Shown here one piece after another: positions 1 to 6,684 of a stretch of 28,914 bases of DNA. The stretch comes from JAQVYB01 sp964490935. Lineage in GTDB: Bacteria > Verrucomicrobiota > Kiritimatiellia > RZYC01. Made by a program: the position numbers and the translations under genes. Position 1 is the stretch's first letter. Each line of letters begins with the position of its first letter. Location of the stretch: positions 1 to 28,914 of the forward strand of contig CAZBEO010000043.1 in assembly GCA_964490935.1 (NCBI GenBank), written 5' to 3'. A model generated the notes under the pieces. It saw nothing but the letters and a program-made list of their open reading frames with translations, searched no databases and was not told where the DNA came from.

Positions 1-365
1 GGAAAATACTTCACGCCGGGAATGCCTTTAAAGTCGACATCTTGCGTCCAAATGGTGGCCTTGTGTAGCTGTGCGGTCGCAAGGATGATGCTATCTGCCA
101 TTGGAAGGGCGTGCTGCAGGCTGAGTTTTGATGCGGATAGAGAAAGCGTAACCGTCAGATCAACGACAAGTCCTTTTTGCATGGCGGCAGCAGCTTGTAG
201 AGCCTCCGTTTCGCCTCGTTCGCGCAAAACGACTTTGAAGACCTCATAGACAGAAATAACGGGAACGATAAGGGACGCGCTATCCTTGAGAGGCGACTGG
301 AAATGCTTGGCATTGGGGCCGTTTGTGAAATACTCCAGCCAACCCGAAGAATCCACCACATTCAT
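1..365 (-). CDS. PIN-domain toxin (VapC-like), 3' end cut by window edge
   Basis: Reading from an ATG at 365, the protein begins MNVVDSSGWLEYFTNG, the standard PIN-domain start with the first acidic residue at D5. A central VYEVFK segment carries the second acidic residue, and MADSIILATA followed by TIWTQDVDF matches the C-terminal PIN motifs. PIN toxins are metal-dependent RNases, usually cutting tRNA or rRNA. The start overlaps the antitoxin stop by four bases (ATGA), so the two are translationally coupled. The frame stays open to base 1 and nearly the whole domain is present. Only the last few residues should lie outside the window. Confidence 0.88.
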   Translation of the reverse strand, partial: MNVVDSSGWLEYFTNGPNAKHFQSPLKDSASLIVPVISVYEVFKVVLRERGETEALQAAAAMQKGLVVDLTVTLSLSASKLSLQHALPMADSIILATAQLHKATIWTQDVDFKGIPGVKYF

Positions 366-568
366 AGCCTGTCCTTCTCCCGCTTAAACGAGGTGTTGAT
401 TCCTTTGAGGAACCCGCGCAGCTCGGAGATATCGCGCTCGGGAATCAATTCGACTCTGCCATCGTATTCCACGACCTGCATCTTCTGTCCTGCCTGAAGA
501 TGCAGAGAATCCCGAACCGGCCTGGGAATGACGACTTGAAACTTGGGTGACACCGTTACCGTTTGCAT
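362..568 (-). CDS. AbrB/SpoVT-family antitoxin (VapB-like)
   Basis: This 68-residue protein begins MQTVTVSPKFQVVIPRPVRD, the swapped-hairpin AbrB/MazE-type DNA-binding fold (a K/R-x-Q-V-x-IP-x-x-VR pattern), followed by an LHLQAGQKMQVVEYDGR strand pair. The charged C-terminal tail (ELRGFLKGINTSFKREKDRL) is the part that typically wraps the toxin. A good ribosome site (GGAGG, revcomp near 575-580) precedes the ATG. It precedes and overlaps the PIN toxin by four bases, the usual order for this module. Such antitoxins repress their own promoter; no clear operator was recognised here. Confidence 0.88.
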   Translation of the reverse strand: MQTVTVSPKFQVVIPRPVRDSLHLQAGQKMQVVEYDGRVELIPERDISELRGFLKGINTSFKREKDRL

Positions 569-911
569 GTTAAATCCTCCATCGATAAGACTTGGTATTA
601 CACTATGGCGATCGATCAGGCGTGTCCACCCTTATTGTTCTCTATTCGTTGTCATTGTTTACATCAAACTTTCCCTCTCGGGAGGGCCCGTGTCCCCACG
701 GGCCAAGCGGAGAGCGAGCGCGTTTCGGGAGGGCGAGCGACCCCGCGAGCCGTGCGGAGAGTAAGTGTACAGGAAGAGCGCGGAGAGCAAGAGAAATAAG
801 GAACGAGCTGAAGAAAAATAGTAGGACGCTGAGGACAGCATCCCTCCCAAAGTTCGCGATACTTGCTTCTCTGCGTTCAGAACCTCTTCAATCTATCGTC
901 TGCATCTCAAA
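569..911. repeat. Gene-free stretch holding dispersed hairpin repeats
   Basis: No credible gene is present. The stretch contains a perfect 8-bp stem hairpin at 685-704 (GGCCCGTG-tccc-CACGGGCC). It also contains a copy of a second family at 791-848: an AAGGAAYGAGCTG-like lead-in followed by a stem-loop at 824-843 (GGACGCT-gaggac-AGCATCC) and CCTCCC. The same two units recur at 2698-2825 and, inverted, at 23617-23750. Short open frames through this stretch are repeat translations and were not called as genes. Confidence 0.75.
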
Positions 912-952
912 TCGCGTCAGCGATTTTGTCTGAAGCGGGCCGCCCGCTTCAG
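912..952 (-). terminator. Tandem hairpins at the 3' end of proS
   Basis: On the minus strand the proS stop lies inside a GC-rich palindrome (930-952, arms GAAGCGGGC/GCCCGCTTC). A second stem-loop follows (912-929, arms AAATCGC/GCGATTT). Two hairpins directly after a stop suggest a terminator or an mRNA 3' end stabiliser. No long T run follows, so intrinsic termination is uncertain. Confidence 0.5.
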
Positions 953-2472
953 TAGGACTTCGCGAAGATCACGCGTTGTTCGCTGGGTTTTCCGGTGAAG
1001 ATGCAGACGCCGGGTTCCTTTGGTCCATCGAGTGGAATGCAGCGTACGGTGACGTTCAGGTCGTTCTTGATCTGTTCTTCCACGGCGGCATCACCGCACC
1101 AATGCGCATAGGCAAAGCCGCCATGCACTTCGGGCTTCTCGGTATTTTTCGGGGTGAACCAGGCGTAGAACTCTTCCTTGCTGTCGATGAGGCGCGAATT
1201 TTCTTCGCGGGATTTGCACGCGCGGTCGAAGAGGGTCTGCTGGATTTCCTGGAGCTGCTCGGCAATGGTGGCCACGAACTGTTCCCGGGGCTGGGTGGTG
1301 CGGTCTTTGGCATCGAGGGTACGCTTGCCCACGAAGAGGGCATCCTGCTGCATGTCGCGCGGACCGATTTCCACGCGAATGGGCACGCCTTTTTTGATCC
1401 AGGACCACGTCTTCTCGCCGCCGCGCCCTTCACGGGTATCCACTTCCACGCGGACCGGAACGCCATCGTAATTCTGCATGCGTAGTTCGTTGGCCACGCG
1501 CTGGCAGTAGTCGAGCACGGCCTGCGCATCGCCCTCTTTGTGAATGATGGGGAGGATGACGACCTGAGCGGGGGCGAGGCGCGGAGGCAGAACGAGCCCG
1601 TTGTCGTCGCTGTGCGTCATGATAAGCCCGCCGATCAGCCGGGTTGAGACGCCCCACGAGGTGGTCCAGGCCAGGGTCAGTTCGCCCTGTTCATTTTGGA
1701 ATTTGATATCGGAGGCCTTGGCGAATTTCTGACCGAGGAAATGGGAGGTGCCTGCCTGGAGGGCCTTGCAGTCCTGCATCATGGCTTCGATGCTGAACGT
1801 GTTTTCGGCTCCGGGGAAGCGTTCGCCGGGCGTTTTTTCGCCTTTGACGACGGGCATGGCCATGTAGTCTTCAGCGAAGCGGGCGTAGACTTCGAGCATG
1901 CGCATGGTTTCTTCGGTGGCGTCCTGGGCGGTGGCGTGGGCGGTGTGCCCCTCCTGCCAGAGAAATTCCGTGGTGCGCAGGAAGAGGCGCGTACGCATTT
2001 CCCAGCGAACGACATTGGCCCACTGGTTGATCAGCAGGGGCAGGTCGCGATAGGACTGCACCCACTTGGCGAACATGGCGCCGATGATGGTTTCGGAAGT
2101 CGGACGGACGACGAGGGGTTCTTCGAGGGGGGAGGCGGGATGCAGGACGCCTTTTTCGTCGGCTTCGAGTCGGTGATGGGTGACCACGGCGCACTCTTTG
2201 GCAAAGCCTTGGACGTGTTCGGCTTCTTTCTGGAGAAAGCTCATGGGGATGAAGAGTGGGAAGTAGGCGTTTTTGTGTCCGGTGGCCTTGAACATGCCGT
2301 CGAGGATACGCTGGATGTGTTCCCATAGGGCGTAGCCCCAGGGTTTGATGACCATGCAGCCGCGTACGGGCGAGGCCTCAGCCAGGTCCGCTTCTTTGAT
2401 GACCTGCTGATACCACTCGGGGTAGTCCTGCTCGCGCGTGGGATTGATTGCCGTTTTTTCCTGCTTGGCCAT
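949..2472 (-). CDS. proS: Prolyl-tRNA synthetase, archaeal/eukaryotic-like type
   Basis: This class II synthetase charges tRNA-Pro with proline. From ATG 2472 (MAKQEKTAINPTREQDYPEW) it is 507 aa, preceded by GAGGAG at good spacing. An upstream in-frame start would add 58 low-complexity residues encoded by the intergenic repeat region, so it was rejected. Visible are the class II core (VRPTSETIIGAMFAKWVQSY), motif 2 (RTTEFLWQEGHTAH) and motif 3 (GGLIMTHSDDNGLVLPPRLAP region). The anticodon-binding domain follows, then a C-terminal extension with three cysteines ending in KSY. The length and the absence of an editing insertion between motifs 2 and 3 place it with the ProS type found in archaea, eukaryotes and some bacteria. 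It is divergent from the efpL gene. Confidence 0.95.
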   Translation of the reverse strand: MAKQEKTAINPTREQDYPEWYQQVIKEADLAEASPVRGCMVIKPWGYALWEHIQRILDGMFKATGHKNAYFPLFIPMSFLQKEAEHVQGFAKECAVVTHHRLEADEKGVLHPASPLEEPLVVRPTSETIIGAMFAKWVQSYRDLPLLINQWANVVRWEMRTRLFLRTTEFLWQEGHTAHATAQDATEETMRMLEVYARFAEDYMAMPVVKGEKTPGERFPGAENTFSIEAMMQDCKALQAGTSHFLGQKFAKASDIKFQNEQGELTLAWTTSWGVSTRLIGGLIMTHSDDNGLVLPPRLAPAQVVILPIIHKEGDAQAVLDYCQRVANELRMQNYDGVPVRVEVDTREGRGGEKTWSWIKKGVPIRVEIGPRDMQQDALFVGKRTLDAKDRTTQPREQFVATIAEQLQEIQQTLFDRACKSREENSRLIDSKEEFYAWFTPKNTEKPEVHGGFAYAHWCGDAAVEEQIKNDLNVTVRCIPLDGPKEPGVCIFTGKPSEQRVIFAKSY

Positions 2473-2514
2473 GAGAAACTCCTCGATTCGGGTTGGTTGA
2501 AAACAATGTCGCAC

Positions 2515-2542
2515 AAGATAAATGAACGGTTTCCGATTGCAA
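2515..2542 (-). promoter_or_regulatory. Putative sigma-70 promoter of proS
   Basis: On the minus strand TTGCAA (2542-2537), a 16-bp spacer and TATCTT (2520-2515) lie about 43 bp before the proS ATG. The match is good but not perfect and was found by eye. Confidence 0.45.
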
Positions 2543-2825
2543 GACTTCTTGTGGGCGGGCGATTTCGATGGCGATGGCGATTTCGATTGAGAATCGTTCT
2601 GGACGGCGCGCGGCCCGCGCGCCTCGGCGTCAAAGAATCCCAACACCGGAGTGACTCCGTGCGCTCAAGGCGTCGGAGCCCGACGCCCTCCAGGGAGGGC
2701 CCGTGTCCCCACGGGCCGTGCGGAGAGTGAGCGCGGAGAAAGAGCAGGGGAAGAAAACAAGGAATGAGCTGGGGAAAAATACAAGGACGCTGGGGACAAC
2801 GTCCCTCCCGAATCTCCGCGAGGAC
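2543..2825. repeat. Dispersed hairpin repeat cluster in the proS-efpL gap
   Basis: Several repeat units lie end to end. They are an imperfect CGATNN hexamer run (about 2567-2598), a near-perfect palindrome GGCGCGCGGCCCGCGCGCC (2605-2623), a stem-loop GGCGTCGG-agc-CCGACGCC (2669-2687), the GGCCCGTG/CACGGGCC hairpin (2698-2717), and the GAATGAGCTG...GGACGC unit (2758-2810, stem 2785-2804). Equivalent units recur in other intergenic gaps of this window, in both orientations. Confidence 0.75.
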
Positions 2826-2831
2826 GCGAGG

Positions 2832-3014
2832 TTTCCAACGATTGGAAAAACCGGGGGCAACGTTTCCAATGATTGGAAAAATGGAGAAAAAAGTTTCCAA
2901 TGATTGGAAAAAATGAAAAGAAAGTTTCCAATGATTGGAAAAAATCCGTGAAAAGTTTCCAATGGTTGGAAAAATGGGCTGAAACGCGGCAGGGAGCTTC
3001 CAATGAATGGAAAA
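2832..3014 (+). promoter_or_regulatory. Helically phased array of six TTCCAATGATTGGAA palindromes upstream of efpL
   Basis: Six 15-bp inverted repeats start at 2833, 2864, 2895, 2926, 2957 and 2998. Boxes 2-4 are exact TTCCAATGATTGGAA; boxes 1, 5 and 6 carry single substitutions (acgATT, atgGTT, atgAAT). Start-to-start distances are 31, 31, 31, 31 and 41 bp, about three or four helical turns, so all boxes face the same side of DNA. Spacers are A-rich and each of the first five boxes is followed by an A run. The last box ends about 5 bp before the efpL ribosome site. This resembles a multi-operator regulatory region or a bent-DNA element. The repeat and spacer lengths do not fit a CRISPR. Confidence 0.7.
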
Positions 3015-3031
3015 GACGAGGAGCGTGAAGA

Positions 3032-3598
3032 GTGATCAAGGCATGTAATATCAAGCGGGGCGATGTGGTGGATATCGGCGGAATGCCGCATGTGGTGGAG
3101 AGTCTGTCGGTGCAGTCGCCTTCGGCACGTGGCGGGGCCACGCTCTACAAGGTGCGTTTTCGTAATGTGCAGACGAAGCAGAAGGTGGATCAGTCTCTGC
3201 GCGGCGATGATGGTTTTCAGGAGGCGGATTTTGATACGGTCGAGGCACAGTATTTATACAAGAACGGCGATCAGTATACGTTCATGGATATGACGGATTA
3301 TACGCAGTACGATTTGCCGGAGAGCGAGGTGGAGGAGGCGATTCCGTTTCTGGTGGACGATATGGAGGGCATCACGCTGCAGATGTCGGACGGACGGGTT
3401 CTGGGGATTCAAATGCCGTCGGTGGTGGAATTGCAGATTGTGGAGTGTGATCCTTCGATGCGCGGGGCCTCGGCCACGTCGCGCACCAAGCCGGCGAAGT
3501 TGCAGACGGGGCTCGTGGTGCAGGTGCCCGAATATATGTCGCCCGAGGAAGTGGTCCGGGTGGATACGCGCACGAGTGAATTTTTATCCAGGGCTTGA
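3032..3598 (+). CDS. yeiP: EF-P-like protein EfpL (YeiP family)
   Basis: This 188-aa, three-domain EF-P paralogue should act at the ribosome on stalls at proline-rich and related sequences. The family signature is the loop SPSARGGATLYK, where EF-P has its modified lysine loop. R33 sits at the tip, as in E. coli EfpL/YeiP, so no beta-lysylation is expected. The C-terminal signature GASATSRTKPAKLQTGLVVQVPEYMSPEE closely resembles the YeiP consensus. The start is GTG at 3032, nine bases after GAGGAG. The M3 peptidase gene follows with no gap, suggesting one transcript. The upstream phased palindrome array suggests dedicated regulation. The paralogue EF-P lies 2.5 kb downstream. Confidence 0.93.
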   Translation: MIKACNIKRGDVVDIGGMPHVVESLSVQSPSARGGATLYKVRFRNVQTKQKVDQSLRGDDGFQEADFDTVEAQYLYKNGDQYTFMDMTDYTQYDLPESEVEEAIPFLVDDMEGITLQMSDGRVLGIQMPSVVELQIVECDPSMRGASATSRTKPAKLQTGLVVQVPEYMSPEEVVRVDTRTSEFLSRA

Positions 3599-3600
3599 TC

Positions 3601-5391
3601 ATGGCAGGGAAAATACCAGCACGCGGCGAGATGGATGGGGCCTACCTGTGGGATATTGCCCGCATCTATCCGGAGGTTGAAACGTGGGAGGCGGATTTTG
3701 CGCGGATCGATGCGCTGGTCGAACCGCTGGCGGCGATGAAGAAGTCGCTGCGCGATCCGGAGCGGCTGTTGGCGGCGCTTGAATGCGAGGAGGCGTTGAG
3801 CCGTCTGCTGGACAGGCTCTATGTTTATGCGCATTTGCAGGAAGATCAGGATACGTCCGACAGCGACAGCCAGGGCCGGATGGCCCGTATCCGGGCGAAG
3901 CTGACCGATGTGCAGGGACGACTCGCCTGGATGACGCCGGAAATTCTCTCGAATCGCAAACGCGATTTGCAGCAGTGGGCTAAATCGGAGGCCTTTTCCG
4001 CCTTCCGCTACCCGCTGCAAAAACTGATCCGGCGCAAGGCGCATACGCTTTCCGAAAAGGAGGAAACGCTCCTTTCCAAGGCGTCAGAACTCTTCGCATC
4101 GCCGGCGCGCACCTATGGCTATCTGACGAATGCCGACCTGCGCTTTCCCGAGGTGCGCGATGAAAAAGGCGAAGAGAGCGAACTCTCGGACGGACGGTAT
4201 GTGCAGTTTCTGCTGAGTCGCGATCGGCGCGTGCGTAAGGACGCCTTTTCGGCGATGTATGATACCTATGGGGGCATAAAAAATACCGTGGCGTCCACGC
4301 TCTCCACTACGGTGAAGCACCACAACTATAACGCCCGCATCCGCGAATTCGGTTCCGCCGTCGAGGCGTCGCTCTTTTCTGATCAGATTTCCGAGGCGCT
4401 TTATTCCACGCTGATCGAAACGGTCCGCCGCGAATTGCCGTTGTATTTCCGCTATCTGGCGCTGCGTGCGCGGCAACTTGGTTTGAAGAAGCTGGACATG
4501 TATGATTTGTATGTTCCGCTGGTTCCGAAGATTGAGGTGCAGGTGCCGTATGAGCAGGCGAAGGAGTGGGTGTTCGAGGCGTGCGCCCCGCTGGGCGGAG
4601 ACTATCTCGACGTGCTGCGAACGGCTTTCACGGATGGCTGGATTGATGTGTACGAAAACCGGGGCAAGCGGTCGGGCGCCTATTCGAGCGGATGCTACGA
4701 GACGATGCCCTACGTCCTGCTCAATTATCAGGGCACCCTGAACGACGTCTTCACCCTGGCGCATGAGCTGGGGCATTCCATGCACAGTTGGCTGGCGAAT
4801 CACCATCAGCCCTCGCAGACCGCCGGCTACCCGATCTTCATCGCCGAAATCGCCTCGACCCTGAATGAGGAATTGCTGCTGCGTCATCTGCTCAAGCAGA
4901 CCGAGGACCCTGCCTTTCGCGCCTATCTGCTGAATCACTATTGCGACAGCTTCAAGGGGACCGTGTATCGTCAGACCATGTTTGCCGAATTTGAGCGGGT
5001 GATCCATGTCATGGATGCCGAGGGCGAGCCGCTGACCCACGAAACCCTCTCCGAGGCGTATGCCGGGATCAATCGGGACTACTTCGGAGTGCAGGTGGAG
5101 GCCGATCCGCGCATCGCCCTCGAATGGGCCCGCATCCCACATTTCTACTACAACTTTTACGTCTACAAATATGCCACCAGCTTCTGCGCCTCGCAGATTT
5201 TTGCGGACCGCGTGCTGGAATCACAGGATGGACGTGAGCAGTATCTCGACCTGCTTAGGGCGGGCGGTTCGGATGATCCGCTCACGCTGATTCGCACGGC
5301 CGGTGTAGATTTGACCGATCCGGGCACCATGGAAGGGGCCTTCAGTCTTTTCGGAAAGGTTCTGACGGACCTGGAAGACAGTATAACGTAA
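3601..5391 (+). CDS. pepF: M3-family oligoendopeptidase (PepF-like)
   Basis: This cytosolic zinc metallopeptidase of the M3/thimet family, about 596 aa from ATG 3601, probably degrades short peptides. An in-frame TTG at 3595 is an alternative start. The catalytic motif is HELGH in TLAHELGHSMHSW (H388, E389, H392), with a third ligand candidate E416 in IAEIASTLNEELL. Downstream come the family substrate-loop region (YYNFYVYKYATSFCAS) and a C-terminal FSLFGKVLTDLE helix. The N-terminal helical domain begins RGEMDGAYLWDIARIYP, typical of PepF. No signal peptide is seen. The start lies two bases after the efpL stop, so it is probably co-transcribed with efpL. Confidence 0.92.
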   Translation: MAGKIPARGEMDGAYLWDIARIYPEVETWEADFARIDALVEPLAAMKKSLRDPERLLAALECEEALSRLLDRLYVYAHLQEDQDTSDSDSQGRMARIRAKLTDVQGRLAWMTPEILSNRKRDLQQWAKSEAFSAFRYPLQKLIRRKAHTLSEKEETLLSKASELFASPARTYGYLTNADLRFPEVRDEKGEESELSDGRYVQFLLSRDRRVRKDAFSAMYDTYGGIKNTVASTLSTTVKHHNYNARIREFGSAVEASLFSDQISEALYSTLIETVRRELPLYFRYLALRARQLGLKKLDMYDLYVPLVPKIEVQVPYEQAKEWVFEACAPLGGDYLDVLRTAFTDGWIDVYENRGKRSGAYSSGCYETMPYVLLNYQGTLNDVFTLAHELGHSMHSWLANHHQPSQTAGYPIFIAEIASTLNEELLLRHLLKQTEDPAFRAYLLNHYCDSFKGTVYRQTMFAEFERVIHVMDAEGEPLTHETLSEAYAGINRDYFGVQVEADPRIALEWARIPHFYYNFYVYKYATSFCASQIFADRVLESQDGREQYLDLLRAGGSDDPLTLIRTAGVDLTDPGTMEGAFSLFGKVLTDLEDSIT

Positions 5392-5841
5392 CACGGACTT
5401 CCAGTCTGTGATCTTGGCCTCTTTCTCACTCTCCGTGCTCCCTCTCCGCAAGGCACGCGGGCCGCATGCCGTCCAGAATGATGTTCAATCGAAATCGCTA
5501 TCGGGATCGTCTGCCCACACTTTCCGCGCTCCCTCTCCGCACGGCTCGCGGGGACGCTTGCCCTCCCTGGAGGGCGTCGGGCTCCGACGCCTTGGGCGTG
5601 GGAAGTCACACTGGTATTGGGGCATTTCGTTGGGCCGGTGGGCGGTTGGCTTTGACGGTTGAGGCACGCGGGCCGCGTGCCGTCCAGCGGGAGTTTGGAG
5701 GGCGTCGGGCTCCGACGCCTTGGGCGCATGGAATTACTCCGGCGTGGATTCCTATTCCGATACCGATAGCGATGCCGATATCAATCGGGATTATCCCATT
5801 GGGAAGGTCTGCATTCGGCGTCCGACGGACTGCTGGAAGGA
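5392..5841. repeat. Gene-free stretch with dispersed palindromic repeats
   Basis: No gene is supported. The stretch contains two copies of stem-loop GGCGTCGG-gct-CCGACGCC (5573-5591 and 5701-5719) and palindromes related to GGCACGCGGGCCGCGTGCC (5453-5471 imperfect, 5663-5681 perfect). It also contains a GGCTCGCGGGGACGC segment (5543-5558) and CGATNN hexamer runs (about 5488-5512 and 5757-5790). The 5470-5515 segment is an inverted relative of 2562-2607, sharing a TTCTGGACGGC-type junction with the palindrome. Minus-strand or plus-strand frames across it are repeat translations. Confidence 0.7.
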
Positions 5842-5919
5842 TGGGGTGAGTGACGGGGATCGAACCCGCGACCTAAAGAACCACAATCTTTCGCTCTAAC
5901 CGACTGAGCTACACCCACC
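5842..5919 (-). tRNA. tRNA-His (anticodon GTG)
   Basis: On the minus strand the full cloverleaf can be drawn: acceptor GTGGGTG/CACTCAC, D arm GCTC-AGTCGGTTA-GAGC, anticodon stem AAAGA/TCTTT around loop TTGTGGT (anticodon GTG), and T arm GCGGG-TTCGATC-CCCGT. The extra 5' G (G-1) opposite C73, diagnostic of tRNA-His, and an encoded CCA are both present. It is convergent to the M3 peptidase gene and divergent from efp. Confidence 0.96.
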
Positions 5920-5946
5920 ATCCTGAGATTCTGTAAAACGCATGAG

Positions 5947-5974
5947 ACCATACCGGTGATCGGAAGGAAATCAA
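5947..5974 (-). promoter_or_regulatory. Putative promoter of tRNA-His
   Basis: On the minus strand TTGATT (5974-5969), a 16-bp spacer and TATGGT (5952-5947) lie about 27 bp before the tRNA 5' end, a suitable distance for a short leader. Confidence 0.45.
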
Positions 5975-6058
5975 GCAAAAGAGCAAAAATCTTACCGGTT
6001 TTTGACGGAATGAACAGGAATGAATTTTTCGTTTATGGTGTTTTTTAAGCAAACCGGC

Positions 6059-6087
6059 TTGGCAAAGGAGGGGCGGCTGTGCATAGT
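6059..6087 (+). promoter_or_regulatory. Putative promoter of efp-epmA
   Basis: TTGGCA (6059-6064), a 17-bp spacer and CATAGT (6082-6087) lie shortly upstream of efp. The -10 box is weak. A GAGGTGAG ribosome site follows at about 6111-6118. Confidence 0.35.
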
Positions 6088-6120
6088 ACCCGCTTTCCAA
6101 CAAAAAAGACGAGGTGAGCG

Positions 6121-6684
6121 ATGTATGAAGTTTCGGAGTTACGCAAGGGGTTGAAGATCGAAATCGATGGTGCGCCGTATGAAATCACGGACTTTACGTT
6201 TGCCAAACCCGGCAAGGGGCAGGCCATTTATCGCTGCAAGCTGCGCAATCTGGTGACCGGGTCCACGCAGGACAAAACCTATCGTTCCGGCGATAAGGTG
6301 GATCAGCCCTCCCTGGCTCAGCGTGATCTGATTTATTCCTATCAGGATGCCGAGCACTACGTCTTTATGGAGAAGGAAACCTACGAGCAGATCATGGTGG
6401 AAGCCGCAGCCTTGAAGGATCAGCACTATTTTCTGATTGAGGATATGGAGGTGAAGGTTCTTTTCTTCAATGATAAGGCCATCGAGGTTTCCCTGCCTAA
6501 TTTCATCGAGAAGCGCATCGTGGAAACCGAGCCCGGCGTACGCGGGGATACGGCCACCAACGTGAGCAAGCCTGCCAAGCTTGACAACGGCTATGAAATC
6601 GCGGTGCCGATCTTCATCAACGAAGGGGATGTTATCCGCATTGATACGCGCGACGGATCCTATAATGGCCGCGTTAATTCCTGA
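6121..6684 (+). CDS. efp: Translation elongation factor P
   Basis: EF-P binds between the P and E sites of ribosomes stalled on polyproline and promotes peptide bond formation. The 187-aa length is canonical. The modified loop FAKPGKGQAIYRCKLRN carries K32, equivalent to E. coli K34, the site of beta-lysylation. The C-terminal OB domain shows IVETEPGVRGDTATNVSKPAKL and ends RIDTRDGSYNGRVNS. The ATG follows a clear GAGGTGAG site. The next gene is epmA, the ligase for this lysine, which supports K32 being modified by the EpmA route. The lysine 2,3-aminomutase EpmB is not in the window. Confidence 0.97.
   Translation: MYEVSELRKGLKIEIDGAPYEITDFTFAKPGKGQAIYRCKLRNLVTGSTQDKTYRSGDKVDQPSLAQRDLIYSYQDAEHYVFMEKETYEQIMVEAAALKDQHYFLIEDMEVKVLFFNDKAIEVSLPNFIEKRIVETEPGVRGDTATNVSKPAKLDNGYEIAVPIFINEGDVIRIDTRDGSYNGRVNS

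Noticed and set aside
592..933. Open frames over 60 codons in the 569-948 gap
   Set aside because: They translate the hairpin repeats and similar peptides arise wherever the repeats occur; no ribosome site or domain is present.
2473..2646. N-terminal extension of ProRS from an upstream in-frame ATG
   Set aside because: The extra 58 residues are Ser/Pro/Lys/Arg-rich translation of intergenic repeat. The ATG at 2472 has a good ribosome site and gives the family length.
2832..3014. Phased repeats as a CRISPR array
   Set aside because: The repeat is a 15-bp palindrome and the intervals are only about 16 bp and A-rich. No cas gene is nearby, and the unit sizes do not fit any CRISPR type.
5392..5841. 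Open frames between pepF and tRNA-His
   Set aside because: They are repeat translations in both orientations with no protein-like conservation.
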